64,000 nt of DNA from Alligator mississippiensis. Its lineage: Eukaryota; Chordata; Crocodylia; Alligatoridae. A model generated the notes under the pieces. It was not told the DNA's origin, made no database searches, and saw only the letters and a list, made by a program, of their open reading frames with translations. This document shows positions 10,673 to 23,762 of the stretch, one piece after another. Numbering within the stretch: position 1 is the first letter of the stretch; the number at the start of each line of letters is the position of its first letter. The position numbers and the translations under genes are program-made. The DNA lies in the NCBI RefSeq assembly GCF_030867095.1, contig NC_081824.1, positions 141,389,433-141,453,432 of the forward strand. The letters are read 5' to 3'.

Positions 10673-13089
10673 AGGAATACCTGTAATCTGCGAATCAGTA
10701 CCAATAGTCCCCTCTCCTAATCATTCTCCAAACCTTTGGCACAGAGCCCACTTTGTCATGCACAGGAAATGGAAAGTATAATGTATCTGCATGATTGCCA
10801 AGAAGATGTGACGTAACATATTGTGGAGTTCTTTTCAAAGTGTTTTTCAATGGCCTCCTCACTAATGGGTGAATTACTTCTATAGATAATTTTAAAACCA
10901 GGTGGTATAATAGAAAGATTGTATAGGCATGACTTGTGTATGACCACATTACTCATAATAGCAAAGCCACGAGAGTTATATAGTTCATCCCAAATATATG
11001 CCCATAAATCCTATAAAACCATAAAATGCCATTGTTTGTTTTGTATATACCACTAATTTTGCAGAAAAGCCATTTATAGTTCCACACGAAACCAAGCTGA
11101 CTGATTACGATGAAACTTCACAGAAGAGGAAATTAAAAAATTTCAACTATTAAATTTTAGAACACTCAATCTTAACCTTGTGATATTATGATTCAATATG
11201 TGCCATTAGGGCCAAGGGATAAGTGCCGGGTCCAATTGGTTGTGTATTGTAATGGAGACCTCATTCCTGACCTCAGTGGTCTGCAAGATATTGGAACTTA
11301 AACTTCCTGCTGATTCAGGCTTGAATATTACTCGTCTTCACTGCAGACTTTTGAATTTTTTTTGGAGGGGAGACAAGAACTGAGAGGTTTTTTTTGGGTT
11401 TTTTTTTGTTTGGTTTTTTTTTTTGTGGCTTGGCTTTTATAAATATTATCTCTAAAGTTGCAATGTTGGAAGTTCGCTCAATGAAGCTACATTAACAGCC
11501 AGAGTTTAGGTGAGTGGGTCAAAAGTACAAAACAATTGTAATTTACCCCATACATAACACCACCACATGCCTGATATAATTCAATCCTGGAGGACCCAAG
11601 GAGTAGTTCAATCTATATGATGATTCACAATCATGCTTTTCTGCTGAAAGTGTCATCAAGGGAGCCAGTTTGTATTAGCTGTAATGGCAAACAGCTGTTC
11701 AAGAAGAGCTGGTCAGGCACCAAATGACCATTAGATAGATTGTACTGACTTTTCCCTACTTCTGAATTTGCCCTGGTGACCTGGAATTGCAGTGTCCCAT
11801 CAGCTACTACCAATCATTTAAACCATTCAGTCCTACAAAGCTCCTGTTCCCACCACAGCAAGTACTGCTTAAATTTAGAAGCTGCCAGATACAGTGCTTC
11901 ATATTCACTGATGGCCTGAATAATTTCTCAGTGGTGCAGCACATATCTCATTAAATCAAAGATGTTTGTAAGAACTATACATACACAAAATGGGGTGTGT
12001 TATTACTTTGCTGAAAAGTGATGACTTAACAGAACCGCATAGCTGCCTGTTCCAACCTCTGGAGAAAACGCTATCTTGCAGCGTGAGTTTTTGAAGAAAT
12101 ACTTCCCCTTCTACTACCCTAATCTGTACCTGTATGCTTACCATTATTATAACATATTAACTGCTAGGCTCAGAGAAGGACTGAGGATTTCCCAAGTATA
12201 AAAGCAACAGTAGGTCCCCTACACTCCTGCAGCTATTTCATTAGCTGCTCATATTAGTGTTGGAAATACTGGCTACTACTACTGGTGGCAAAGGTTAAAT
12301 GTGTTTGCAGGAAATCAAAGGAGTGCTGCCCCTTTCTCTCTTTCGCCAGCCCAACCTCCCAGGTGGAGAATGTTTGAAAGGCTGTTGTATATATGGAGAA
12401 AATAAGTTAGTCTGTACCTGGCTCAGGACACCCACATTCATGCAAGAGGCTTAAAAAAATGTGTGCTGTATGACTTTGCTGTAGCAAGATTTTCCTCATT
12501 GGTGTTTGGGGGAAGAGCAGAGGATTCCTCAGCATTGGTTATTATCCAGGGCATGTGTTTTAAAATGTTAAGTACCTTGATTGTCTCTTGCATAACCAGT
12601 GCTGTCAGCAGTTTGCACAATGCTTTTATGAGTCTTTTTTTCTTCCCTGAGATACCTGCATTCAGTTTTGAGATTCTGTTTCTGAAGCAATTCATTAAAC
12701 ATCTTCAGTGCACCACTTCTGTGAAGAAGTCAATTTGTTCTTCTGCCTAGTGAAGCAAAACTCATGGCTTCAGTTGGTAAATGCAAGGATTAGAAGCATT
12801 TCTTGCTGTTTAACTTATACTTCCCTTCAATTTATCCCCTCTAACATCCTCTTTCCTTTAAAGTACAAATTCATTATTCATAGAAGGTCCAGACTGACAC
12901 TACTTCAGGCTATATCATTCTACTTTAGATCAGGTACAGCTGGGCAGTCTGGCTTTTACACAGGGCCATAGGAAGGGAAAAAAGTAGTTCAGTGTCTTGT
13001 TTCATGTCAAGTCTTGGCTCTGATGTTGCTATCAGATGTCAATGCAATGGTGGGTTTAAGATAACCCAAGGGGACAAGAACCATGGCTT
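10673..13089. other. Non-coding DNA with a T-rich tract
   Basis: No gene or family was recognised. A T/G-rich low-complexity stretch lies at about 11345-11435. Short frames such as those near 12463-12750 have no domain. Confidence 0.45.
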
Positions 13090-13225
13090 TGAAAAGGCCC
13101 AGGTACAAACATGACACTTTTACCAGTAACAGTGATTGGAAACTGGTCTATACCTGTAACAGAACAGAAGTTTGGCAGGCATAGACTGGTTTTAAAATGG
13201 CAGAACCTGGTTTAAGATTTGCCCC
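13090..13225 (-). mobile_element. Partial GGGACAGACATT-family element
   Basis: The order ATTGGAAACTGGTCTATACCTGTAACAGAAC, then AGACTGGTTTTAAAATGGC, then ACCTGGTTTAAGAT is the reverse orientation of the interior of the 2407 and 31204 copies. The right side runs into a C tract at about 13220 and no terminus is visible there. Confidence 0.6.
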
Positions 13226-13236
13226 CCCCCCCCCCC
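13220..13236. repeat. Poly-C tract
   Basis: An uninterrupted run of about 17 C lies at the edge of the preceding element. Confidence 0.9.
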
Positions 13237-13351
13237 AAGGCAAATGTTCTGTTTGCTACTGATCTAAACTACATAATTTACAGAATAACACATAAATGGC
13301 TCAGTTCTGCCTTGGGCTTTTTGACACCTAGCTAAGGTGTCATCTCGGTAC

Positions 13352-13374
13352 ACTTTTTTTTTTTTTTTTTTTTT
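13352..13374. repeat. Poly-T tract
   Basis: A run of more than 20 T, with no recognisable SINE body on either side. Confidence 0.9.
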
Positions 13375-13787
13375 AAGTACTTTCCTCCAAATCACTAGTT
13401 GTAGTGTAGATGGGTCCCTTAGGATCTGGAGATATTTCTGACCATGTAAGTTATAGTAAGCAGCAATATAGTCCCTACAAATGCAAACACCTCTGTGCAT
13501 CATCCACAAGCAATTTTTCTTTCTTGGGCATTTCTTTTGTGCGAATTGAATCAGGATTAGATTTACAGAAGGTAAATAATGGAATCAGGACCGGTGCCCA
13601 TTGAAGTTAATAGGAGTCTTTCAGTTACTTACCAACTAGAAGATCATTTAGGGGCAATTAAGAAAAAATATAGTCTTCATATTTCTTCAAAAGTATAGTT
13701 TTTTGTTTTAAAAAAATCCTTTAATTATTCATGATTGTTTGTGGAGGTTTTCTGTATTTGCTATCGAGGGGTATGGTTGAATATAAG

Positions 13788-13790
<3 letters not shown>

Positions 13791-13822
<32 letters not shown>
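13791..13822. repeat. (AC)n microsatellite
   Basis: Sixteen uninterrupted AC units. The minus-strand frame that crosses it encodes alternating Val and Cys and is not a gene. Confidence 0.95.
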
Positions 13823-13824
<2 letters not shown>

Positions 13825-13871
13825 ACAAATCCTGCACCCAGGAAAGAGAAATGTGCAGAGCCCTAGACTGA

Positions 13872-13927
13872 GGAACTTCACACTGATCACATTGAAATAG
13901 GAACTTCGCGCTGATCACATTGAGATA
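13872..13927. repeat. 28-bp tandem duplication
   Basis: Two adjacent 28-bp units start GGAACTTCACACTGATCAC and GGAACTTCGCGCTGATCAC and differ at only a few positions. This is a small recent local duplication. Confidence 0.9.
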
Positions 13928-15191
13928 TGTATTTTCCTCTTATTTCCTTAACAGTGCCCTAACATTACTTTTTCATTTAAGCAATGATTCATTTGTAAGA
14001 AGTTATTTCTACAGTTGGAATTGAGAGGGATGATAGTTCACAAGAACATCTCTTCTTTAAGTAGTGGTCCCATCAAGGAGAAAGTCTTAGTGCCACTGTA
14101 CTAATGGAGGTTCTAGTGCTAGAATCAGATACCCACTAATTGATCCTTGGATCCAAATTGCAGCCTATTGACTTCAATTATACGTATCTATTTAGAGGTT
14201 TGAGAGGTCATTATGAATTCTGTAATGATTTTCTTTTATTAAAAAAAATGAAAAACTCACAAAGTTCCCAGGTTATGGTCACAGATATTACAACCCAAAA
14301 TTATATTACAGCAGTATTTTGGAACTTTGCTGGCAAATACAGTAGTATGTTCATGAGTTGTATAGCAGATATTTATTTTTGATTTATACAAAGGACAGAA
14401 AGGGGCACTTATCCAAGGTTCTAGGTAGAGTATCATGTATTACAAAAAAGGGGAAATTAAACAGCCCACAGCACATAAAGCTGGCTCTCCTCATCCCTCT
14501 AAAAGTCCATTTTCACAGCAACTTGTACAAATGGATGCATCCTTTATGAAGCCTTTCTATAGGGAAGCCAGAGTGAGGTCTGAAGGCCATTCTTGGAGAA
14601 GGTTCTAGTGCTAGCCCTATATCTGTCAAATTGAAGAGGATGTGATTTACGTTCCTCTGTTAATCACAAATGTATTAGCAGTATAGCATAGGAAGAGGCA
14701 GTCTCAGGTAGTCAACATATCTATACTATGTGTTGTCAGAGGCAAAGCAGGCTCTTTTAGCACCTGGGGTAGGGACAAGGAGGAGAAGCAGAAAGAAAGG
14801 AGCCTTTGCTGCCCCTGCTCTCCTCACTTGGGCAGCAGCTGCTACAGCTGTGGTCATTCCTTTATCAGTGCAGGCTCAGGCTGTTGCTGCTAGGGGACAG
14901 GCAGGAGAAGGGGCTTCCCAGGGGCTGCTCCTGGTGCCTCCCACTACCTCCCATGGCAAAGTCTCCTGTAGGAGGCATTAGTCAACATCCCCCTCTCCCT
15001 CCAGATACACTACTGGGCATGGGGCTGTGCCTGCCCAGCTCCTATGGCCAGGCTCTGCCTGCCATGGCAAAGACTGCATAATGGTGCCACATCTAAGTTG
15101 ACACCCAGGTCTAGTGCCCTGCTTCTCCCTTCCCCCTGCCTAATTACACTATTCTGTGTTGTGAACCCAACCTCTTAAATTAATTCCTGAC
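13928..15191. other. Non-coding DNA with a GC-rich patch
   Basis: Nothing was recognised up to about 14.7 kb. The part 14750-15100 is GC-rich, and its frames are low-complexity without a domain. Confidence 0.4.
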
Positions 15192-15265
15192 ACCAACAGG
15201 CACTCAGTGCAGTTGGTAGCACACCACGTACGTTTGCTATCATGAGAAGGTTGTTTGTTCTGTCT
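15192..15265 (+). repeat. tRNA-like sequence, probable SINE head
   Basis: TGCAGTTGGTAGCAC resembles a tRNA A box, and GGTTGTTTGTTCTGTC lies about 40 bases further on, where a B box would be. The acceptor stem does not pair and there is no 3' CCA-type end, so this is not a tRNA gene. A tRNA-derived SINE head is the likeliest origin. Confidence 0.35.
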
Positions 15266-16639
15266 CTATGCCAGGCCTGGAGTCATCAGTGAGAAGCATA
15301 TCCCACCCACTCACGCTAGCTAGCATGGGCCAAAGCTCAGAAGTGAAGTGATGTAACTGGCTCAGTGTGGCCCTGATCTGCTCATAGGCTCATTGCCTTG
15401 TGTGTGACTCTTAGTGCACACTCAGAGCTGGACTTGACTACAATATGACCACCCAGAAATAGCCCGGAGAATACAAACATCAGTAACAAAAAGCATCAGC
15501 AGATCTGCAGTCAGAAGCGGAGGAACCAGCCTGGCATTATTAGCCTGCTCTTTTCCCCAATCTACTTTCAGCTCTCAGTCTTATTGAGGTTGAGGCCTTG
15601 CCTACTTGGCATCATCCTCTATGTCCCCTTTAGGGGAGGGTTCTGCCAGCTATGCTGGCATAGCTGTAGCAGCAAAGGCTCCTTAATGTAGGCAAACCCT
15701 GGGCTTCAGCCTCGGACTTCTGTGGAAAATAGGTAAGACCTTCAACAACACTAGGTAGATCAAGAGCAAGAGAGATTTTGAGCTGAATGTCATCAAGATG
15801 CTGGAAATGCTGCATCCCATTCCTAACCCTCCAATTGGCCCCATATCCTCTTTGAAAAGCAGAGGAGGCAGAAGGCCTGCAGAACTCCACATAATAATGC
15901 CCTAAAATAATTAAAGTACTATTGGAATTGGGGGAGGGGAAGTGGCAGGGGGAGAGAAAACGAAAAACTTTTACCACTAAAAGTTTCAAAAGAGGAGTGG
16001 AAAGCTATGTTGTAAAAAAGAGCTGATCGTATTTATGATTAACACCTATGCCCTTGAAATTATGTGTTCTTACTACACCAAGGTGTAAGAAGTGGATGGG
16101 TATAATATGTTTACAGACTGCATTTCACCCACCTGGGTAGTATAGAGAGAGGGCGCACAATGTTTCTCTCTGTTTCTGAGTTGATGTCCCACCATGACAG
16201 TGTTGGGCACTCTCATGCCCCTCTCCCACTTTAGCCATTGCTGGTGGGGAGAGAAGCAGTAGCAAGAGAAATTGGCCACTGCTGCTGATTGTCACCAATT
16301 CCTCTCACCTCTGTTTGCCACTGGTTATGCTTGCTGGTGGCAGATGACATCAGGGAAAGCAGTGGTGGTGTCTGAAGTAGTGGGGGTATATGGGCAAAAT
16401 TGGTGGCAGCTGGCATCCATATGGCCCTTCTTTAAACCTCTCCAGGAGGACATGTCCCACATCTTGGAAAATGAAGGATAACTATCTGTAGCTACTGAGT
16501 TATGCTTTTAGTCCACGAGGTAGAATTCTGTGCTTTAGTGTGTCTGGCCCCAGATTCAAACCTCTTAATAGCTTACCCTGGGAGTCATTACACATGAGTT
16601 ACTTATATTTACAAGCTGATTTGTATTTTCTCTGTAGAC
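15266..16639. other. Non-coding DNA, nothing recognised
   Basis: No gene was recognised. The minus-strand frame at 15630-15989 lacks any recognisable domain. Confidence 0.45.
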
Positions 16640-16947
16640 CAGTGATTCTTACCCAAGGTGCCTTGAGATCCTTTTAAGAGTGCCCTGAGATGATATACAA
16701 CATTAGCACTGTTAGGTGTGCAAACATGATTCATCAGATAAAACCAGAGATTTCCAAGAGGAATCCATAGTGTTCAAAATATTCTGATTGATTGTGGTTT
16801 TTCTAAGTTCTTTGCAACAGAAAAAAACTGTTACATTATTTTCCTGTAGTTAAAAAATGAGTAAAAACTAAGAGCTGACATTTTCCAAGGGGTGCTTTCA
16901 GTCTAATTGGGGGGGTGCCTCAAATCTAAAAAGGTTGCAAACCACTG
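16640..16947. mobile_element. hAT-type non-autonomous element with 8-bp target duplication
   Basis: The element begins CAGTGATTCTTACCC and ends GGTTGCAAACCACTG, so its ends are inverted repeats of the CAGTGGTTCTCAACC type. It is flanked by CTGTAGAC (16632-16639) and CAGTAGAC (16948-16955), which match at 7 of 8 bases. An 8-bp duplication with these ends is typical of hAT/Charlie-like elements. At 308 bp it is non-coding. A related copy lies at 33039. Confidence 0.8.
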
Positions 16948-19900
16948 CAGTAGACATACTGGGACAGCATTTGGGGCAAGCATTTTTTATTAGCCAGTAC
17001 CATTAGAAATGGTTTCATAGAAGCTATTAAGTTTGTTCTCCTTTCTGTTAGTATACAACAGGGCTGTGAATTTTAGGGGCAATAGTTCAACTAGGAGAAA
17101 GTTTTGTGGGAATAAAGTGTATTTATTCAAAGTGTTTCCACAGGAGGGGTGATAAAGGGCACTGTATATTTCTAATATTGTAGCCCTTTGCATGGATTTA
17201 TCTACAGAGTGAACAAAAAGTTCACTCAGCAAGTCTCATAATCTTTTAGACATAAAATGTTGGGAAATAATCTCCTTTAAACCAAAACATGGTGAACTCT
17301 TAAAATGAGCAGCTCCTTCCTGAAAGTGGCTTAAATAAAAAAAAATTGAGAGCCAGCATTCAAGCTGTCAGATTCTACCACTATCACTGTCTCATCTGCT
17401 AACACCTACTAGCAAACGCTTGTCAATTGCAGATTGTCATAAGCATCTTTCATTTGAATATCTCAATGCAAATGAAAAAAAAATTAAACAATTAAGCCTA
17501 ACTGTGCACCAGAAAAATAGGAAGTGTCAATAGGCTCATTAGTAAACTGAGACAGAGAGGTATTTGATGACATGCCCCAGGTCACAAAGTGAGTCACTGC
17601 CAGTACTAGGGACAGAATATGCTCTAACCACAAGGCATGCTGCTTGTCTCGCCTAGAAAAGGTTTTGCCAGATTATTATTATTTAAATCCTCTTACTGTT
17701 TTAAACCTTCATGATTAGCTTCTGTTCTTCCTTCATAATGGATCCTTTCCCTCCCCACCTTTTGCAGCCAAAATGAGGCATGTGCTGGGGGCAGAACTGT
17801 CCTCGGATTATTGAGAACATAGTTTTCAAGGGTGCCAATCAACTACTTTTTCCTGTTTCCCTTCAGATCAAATATTTTCTGTTTGTTTCTTTCACAAACA
17901 AGCAAACTAAAAAAAGGAGTTTGTGATGTCTCATATTTCCTACTGGAAGAGATTTCAAAACTTGTCAATTGTCTACACCCAATACAGTATCACTAGATAC
18001 TAATTTATGGAAGTCAGTGGATAGGAGGAAATGAGGGATGGGGCATCTATAATATTCTACTTTATTCAGAAGCGTGTACCAAAGTGCTTTTTTTCTGCAT
18101 ACAGCAGAGGCTTTGCATGTCTCCTTTCTTGCTTCAAAAACAGATTTGTGTTATGTTATATCCTCCAAGTAGCAAATTCCCTCTGCCAACTATCTGTGGG
18201 TGTGCAGCCCTTTCTTGGGAACATGTTGTATCTTCCCAGTTCCTGTGTTTGTGATATCACAATCCTTTTGCTCTGCAAAACCATGAATGAGGCCATTGTG
18301 AAGGGGCTACCAGATACTTAACATTCTAAGAGGGACATGTTGCTAAAAGTGTGTGTAATGAGGAAAATTACATGGCCAATAAAACAAAGGTCTTCTCAAG
18401 TTCTTGCTCTTTTTTTTCTTCTTGATTTCAAAGTAGAACTGATTACACTGGGTCTAACTTTTCAAGGCCTGGCTGGATCATGTTGAGGTTTTCTTTCTTC
18501 CTTTTTTTTTTCCCCCAACAGGAGTTGAGGCTGAAATCTAAGTCTAAGTTAATGAAGCTGCTTCAAAGTTGCGGAGAAAAGAGAGTAAACTACAGCTGTG
18601 AGGCACAGACCACAGGAGATTCCTGCTTCAAACCCAGCCAGCGTAGAATCTCTGGAATTATTTGATTTAAGAACAGGAAAAGAATTTACAGTATCTGATT
18701 TACAGATTAGCCCTGAAGGAGAGGGAAAAAACAGTAATAAATACTCATTTCCATCTCTCCATTTTCTAATATGGTCATTTCAAGCTGTAATAAAGTTAAC
18801 TGAAAATGGAGTCCAGCCTGAGAGAGACTTTGGGGAATTTGCGCATAGACTGGCAAATTAATCTCCGAATAGCCCACAGTTCAGCACTCCTTATTTTGTC
18901 AATATTCAGTGAACAGTGAAAATTCAGAACATAATTTCCCCCCATTTATTCTATAACAGTTTATTTTCAACCCAGAAGTGCACCTGGTGATTTATTGCTC
19001 ATTTCCAAGGAGTTTATTCAGACCAATTCATTTTTTTATGATTAAAACTGAAACTCTGGAAGTTTCCTGTGTATTTGCAGGCTGATTGAGACAGAGATAT
19101 TAAAGGGATGACTGTAGTAGGATAAGGAAGATAGGAAGGAGTCATGCTAAGCAGTACAAAATGCAAATACGTGGTTTTGTATAACTCTGTCCACCCCATT
19201 TCTGTTATTGAGAGGTTCAGGTTGCTGCGCTACATCCTGAAAAGGTGAAGAGTACAAGAAGACACTGCCCCCTTATACTCCTGCATAGTAGTGGGGTACA
19301 AATATCGACTTTGCACTCCCTCTACAGAAGGCTGTTCCCTCCATATCCCCTGAGGATGCAGTAAGACCTCACTGAAGTAGGGAGAAGATAGGGCATAGCA
19401 TCACCTGCCCTTTACATCAGCTAGCAGAGGTAGTCAGAGGCAAGAGTTGTGCTTCCCATCCTGAAGTTGTGTAATAGCAGAAAAGTTGCCCTTGTGGGTC
19501 AGAAAAACTGATGAACTGTTCTGTCAGGGTCCCTCTAGAATGGTATGGCTCTGCACAGCTGGCTTCGCAATGTCAGGCTGTGCCCCACGATGTACTTGTA
19601 CGTTATGCCGGAACTCAGCCCTTTTGCTCTAACACAGTATAAGCCAGTCTTTAAAATGAGAATGATCAAATATATAACATGCCATTTTCTCTGTGGTTTT
19701 AGGTATGATGCTGAGTATCAAATTTTGCATTTCTGTAAAATCACACAAAATATTGTTTTTGAAATAGTTCAGTATCTCCCTGGACTAAGAGCCATATCCT
19801 TAGCATCTGCTGGGCAACCCTCAGGTTTTATCTGTTAAACTTTTTTGGTGCTTAGGTCCTCTTGTTTGTCAGGTCTATATTTTATTCATTTTACCAGCAA

Positions 19901-20809
19901 CCCTGTACTGTATGTTTACAAGGGTTTATTTGTCTTTTGCAGACAGCCATGCTTATAAGCAATAATTTATTATGTTAAAATGTCAGAAACTGGAACTATA
20001 AGAAATCCATGCACAGGTTGTTTTTTAAAGGGACCAAGTCAACTTGTTTGCCATTTGGTCAATTACAAAACAACCTCCAAAGACTTTTATCTGCTCCTAT
20101 GTCCTTTGACCCATTACAAATATTTTACAATGATATTTTTAATATTTTGAAAAAGTTGTTGGCTTTTTTGCTGCTGTTGAGGGGACATGTACAAATAGGA
20201 TAAAGCAACTGAATGTAGAGGGGAAACTACTAAACTCACCAGCTGCATGCTGCTGTCAAATGTGAAAACAAAGCATAATGAAAAATCATCTTGTTCTAGT
20301 AATTTAGCATGCTTTTTCTTGTAATAATGGTGGGTACAGATGCCATTTTTCAACTGTTTTGTCCTTTTAATAATATATGGGCTAGTGTATACTAGTATAG
20401 CTCCCTTATGTGTCTGGTTTACATCAACTGAGCATCTAGTTAGTTATTTTAAAGAGATCTTGCCTGACTGTTGCCTAGGTATAAACATGGGCATTTTTCA
20501 TGTAACTTGTTCCCATGTGATCTGCAGTATGACTTTTTTGGAGGAAAAGTTGTGCTGTATTGTTTGGGGGGAAAGAAAGATAGGGAATGTTTGAAATCTG
20601 AACTGGAGTCCAAATTTTGTGAATGAACCCTTTTTTATTATGAGTTGAATCCCATATCTAAATATCTAAGACATTTATGGTGTTTCAAATTTGGAACAAA
20701 ATATGAATGTTGTCGTTTAAAACCATCTCTAAGATATACAGAGCTTTACATGTCTGAAGCATGTAAATAAAAAATGTGTATACTTTGCTACTGGTTTGTA
20801 GTTAGAAAG
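16948..20809. other. Non-coding DNA with a MIR-type relic
   Basis: The stretch at about 17525-17640 reads 'aaactgagacagagaggtatttgatgacatgccccaggtcacaaagtgag...gggacagaatatgctctaaccacaaggcatgctg', typical of an old MIR/L3-type repeat. The remainder holds short frames only, and no gene or RNA was recognised. Confidence 0.5.
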
Positions 20810-21068
20810 AGCACCTATACGTGTCGGAGCATAGTAATTTCCATGCTCCATGCAGACTCCAGCATCATGTGTATCAACATCCTCACACTGAAAAATGCAG
20901 CAGGGGCACTTCAACTAAAGCTTGTCGAATGAGTTTTAGATAAATCGCTCCTGCTGCTATTTTTCAGTGTGGGGAAGCTGATACACATGACGCTCCCAGC
21001 GCTTTAATTAGAGCAGCTCTGGAGCTGCTCTAATTAAAGCACCCCCCACTTCCATCTATAAATGCCCA
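20810..21068. mobile_element. Palindromic MITE
   Basis: The ends GAGCACCTATACGTG and CATCTATAAATGCCC are weak inverted repeats. Inside, a block at about 20868-20912 (GTGTATCAACATCCTCACACTG) is the inverse of one at about 20954-20990 (CAGTGTGGGGAAGCTGATACAC). A 40-bp palindrome follows at 21001. The whole unit can fold back on itself, as foldback-type non-autonomous DNA elements do. Confidence 0.6.
21001..21040. repeat. 40-bp palindrome
   Basis: Nineteen bases beginning GCTTTAATTAGAGCAGCTC are followed by TG and then the exact reverse complement. It is part of the MITE that contains it. Confidence 0.9.
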
Positions 21069-22389
21069 AAGAATAAATATGACTTGCACATTTTTACAAG
21101 ACTCCGATTATATAAAATAAGAACTAGTGAAATTATTTCAAATAAAAATATTAAAAAGAAGATTTTTATGCATTAAAATATTTTTAGGCACCTACAGGAC
21201 TCATTGGAAAAATATTTTCTGCAATTTTTTTGTGTAAAACATTCCTTTCTCAGCAAGATCTATTGTAGCTATATCTAGACCACCTCTAGCACAAATGCAA
21301 TATTTTAAAGTTGCATAATTTATATCCTTATTTTGGTTCTGTACTGATGTCAAAACAAGAAATTGACTTACAAGAGTGGATGTGGAACAAAAGAACCCTT
21401 ATTACCAGTATGTGGTTTGTGCCGTGTAAATAATTTAGATACTGGAAGTATGAAGCTGTGATCGGCAGGAGGAGGGGAAGGATGGTATGTAGATTTGTAT
21501 GGCACAGTGAAGAACTAGAAGTGTCACACAGGACTAGACATGAAAAAATACTGGGTGATTTTGAAGAGTATCATTCTCCAACTTCTGGTTTTACAGAAAA
21601 AAATTTGGGGTGGTTTGGGACTTGTGTACTACTTGCTCTGAAGACGTAACACTTAGGGATAAGCTCTAACTCATTTCTGCTTTGAAGATGTGGGTGCAGT
21701 TTTGCCTTTTTTAATTTGTTATTGGCTGAAGGATGTGCTTTGTTTGGCCATTATAGTAGCCCCCACTCTCCTTCTCCATATTAAGCAATCTGTTCAGTGT
21801 ATTTGGTAGAACACCTTGGAGGTTCTGCTGTTCTAATGAAAGTCAGGCTTGACATTTTTGATGCTCCTAAATGCTCTGTATTTTGTATTGCCAGGCTTTC
21901 CCCTGACTTTTCTCCCCTAAATATTTACATATGTTTAAAGTAACTTTGGAGCAAATTAAAGCTGTCTCTTAAAAACTAGGAGTTCGCTGATCCTGCTGTG
22001 GATTCCAGCTTGGCAGCGTGTCCTCCAGCTGATACAATAGAAAGCAGGCACATAGTATAATGCCTCCCCAAAACCTCATCTGTAAAGTGTAAGCTGGTGC
22101 TAAATCTCTGCTGTACTGCAGACTCTTCCTATATTAGTTCCCAAATGTATAGTTGGCACCAAGAATTGTACCAGCTAGTGCAACTGACTTTCATCAGCAG
22201 GTTTGCGGCTGTGATTTTTTTTGTTGTTTTTGCCATCTGGATGTGATTTTAGAGTGTGACACAAGCCTGAAATGAAGACATGTAACATTCAGCTTGGTTT
22301 TTCTTTCTCTCCTTCTCTCTCCCTCTCAGTCACTGACACACATACAGTTTAAAATAATGCATTCCATTAAAAAAGGATAAATGGCATGC
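21069..22389. other. AT-rich non-coding DNA
   Basis: No gene or repeat was recognised. The AT-rich tract at 21100-21240 and the mixed part near 21960-22060 show no repeat features. They could be old unique DNA. Confidence 0.45.
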
Positions 22390-22680
22390 TAGGTTAAATT
22401 GTTTATTTTTATTATTACTGTTTATATTCAGATTTGTACTCTGAGGCCCACAAATGATATCAGGGCCTCATGATGCTCAACTTCTAGCAAATACATGGTA
22501 AGAAACAGTTTCTGCCCCCACAAAATTTGCAATCTAAATAGATAATACAGAGCCAGGGGAATCAGAAGCACATAGAAGTGAAGTGATCTGCCCAAGGTCA
22601 TGAAAAGGGTCAGCTGGGCAGTGAGCCCAGATCTCCTGACTGTCCAATATGTTCAGCAGACTACATGCTATCTCTGTTAC
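22390..22680 (+). repeat. Old MIR/L3-type repeat
   Basis: Blocks run in the order TTATTTTTATTATTACTG, then 'gaggcccacaaatgatatcagggcctcatgatgc', 'gaaacagtttctgcccccacaaaatttgcaatctaaatagat', 'gaagtgatctgcccaaggtcatg' and 'agcccagatctcctgactg'. This is the standard layout of a widespread ancient amniote repeat. A second copy of the first half is at 29440. Confidence 0.65.
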
Positions 22681-23074
22681 TTATTATTTTTATTGTGGGA
22701 ACGCTCAACTACTGTTACCAAAGTTAGCCTCCATTGCACTAAACAGAGTTAGTGCAGAGTAACTAGTGTGCTATATATTCACATACCAGCTGATCATGCC
22801 CTTGTTTGCTCGTATAGACAAGCCCAGTGAAAGGAAGTGGGTGAGCAGATGTGTGTGTATCTCTATGTGTGCTGTGTAGAAGGCTGGCCTGTGGTTCTGT
22901 TTCTTCTCTGCTCTTCTTACGTGCTTCCCTGTACAGCTCCTGATCTTTTTGTACGTGGGCCAGAGATCTATGTAAGGTCTTATTTTAAGAGTGGTGTGTG
23001 TGAGATAGGTCCGAATAGATGACCCTATGATCACTTTGGGAAAATGGTTTCCCATGAAAATAGAGTACTACATT
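22681..23074. other. Non-coding DNA
   Basis: No feature was recognised. The opposing frames at 22771-23055 carry no domain. Confidence 0.45.
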
Positions 23075-23350
23075 CAGGGCGCCTCTACACGTGTGCCCGA
23101 CTGTGCAGTTGTTACTGTGCAGTCATTTAGTGCATTAACCATTGGTACTGCTCAGTCCTAGTGCTGCACAAGTTATTTCCAACACTACTACACAGTAGCA
23201 ATGACTTACTGCACAGTAGCTCATTGCTACTGTGAAGCAGCAGTGGCGTTGTGGTTCATGCCCACCGATGCTATGTTGCCAGAGTGATGAGCAGTATCAC
23301 CATAGTTTGTTGGTACAGTGACATAGCATCTCATGTAGACATGCTCTCAG
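23075..23350. mobile_element. Small hAT-like MITE
   Basis: The left end CAGGGCGCCTCTACACG pairs loosely with the right end CATGTAGACATGCTCTCAG. The interior has inverted ACTGTGCAGT and TACTGCACAGTAG motifs like those of the 10.4 kb copy. No target duplication is evident. Confidence 0.6.
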
Positions 23351-23762
23351 TTGCCAAGGAGGCCCCTTTCAGCCCTACACAGACATTCAATGTGAGGGAC
23401 CCTACTGTCCTTTAATATCAGGTAGGGCCAGGAAATCCAAGTGTCTATGCAGACATGTGTTTCACTTTAAGAAGGACTTATTTGGTTTTAGTGTAAATTA
23501 ATTCTTAATTGTTTTAAGTTGAAGAAAATTAATCCACTTAGTATGAGGTAATGAGCTTTGATGTGTGGATTCTTGTGTTGTAAGTGCCCTTACTATGGTC
23601 TAAGTGTAACGTGTAATTTCACCCTGAGGGGGAATTTATAGGCTGAATTTATATGGGACTAGCTACTTTACTCTTACTCATAGTGCACACTAAATGTGAG
23701 GTGGCTTACTCTACTTTCCAAATGGAGTAAGCCAAGCTACCTGGTACAAAATCACTCTTCAT
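23351..23762. other. Non-coding DNA
   Basis: No feature was recognised. The stretch ends in the 8-bp flank of the next element. Confidence 0.45.

Noticed and set aside
13791-13822. CRISPR-like or other patterned array
   Set aside because: A plain AC microsatellite. No array with spacers exists in the window.
15192-15265. tRNA gene
   Set aside because: A- and B-box-like words are present, but stems do not pair and the acceptor end is absent. A SINE head is more likely.
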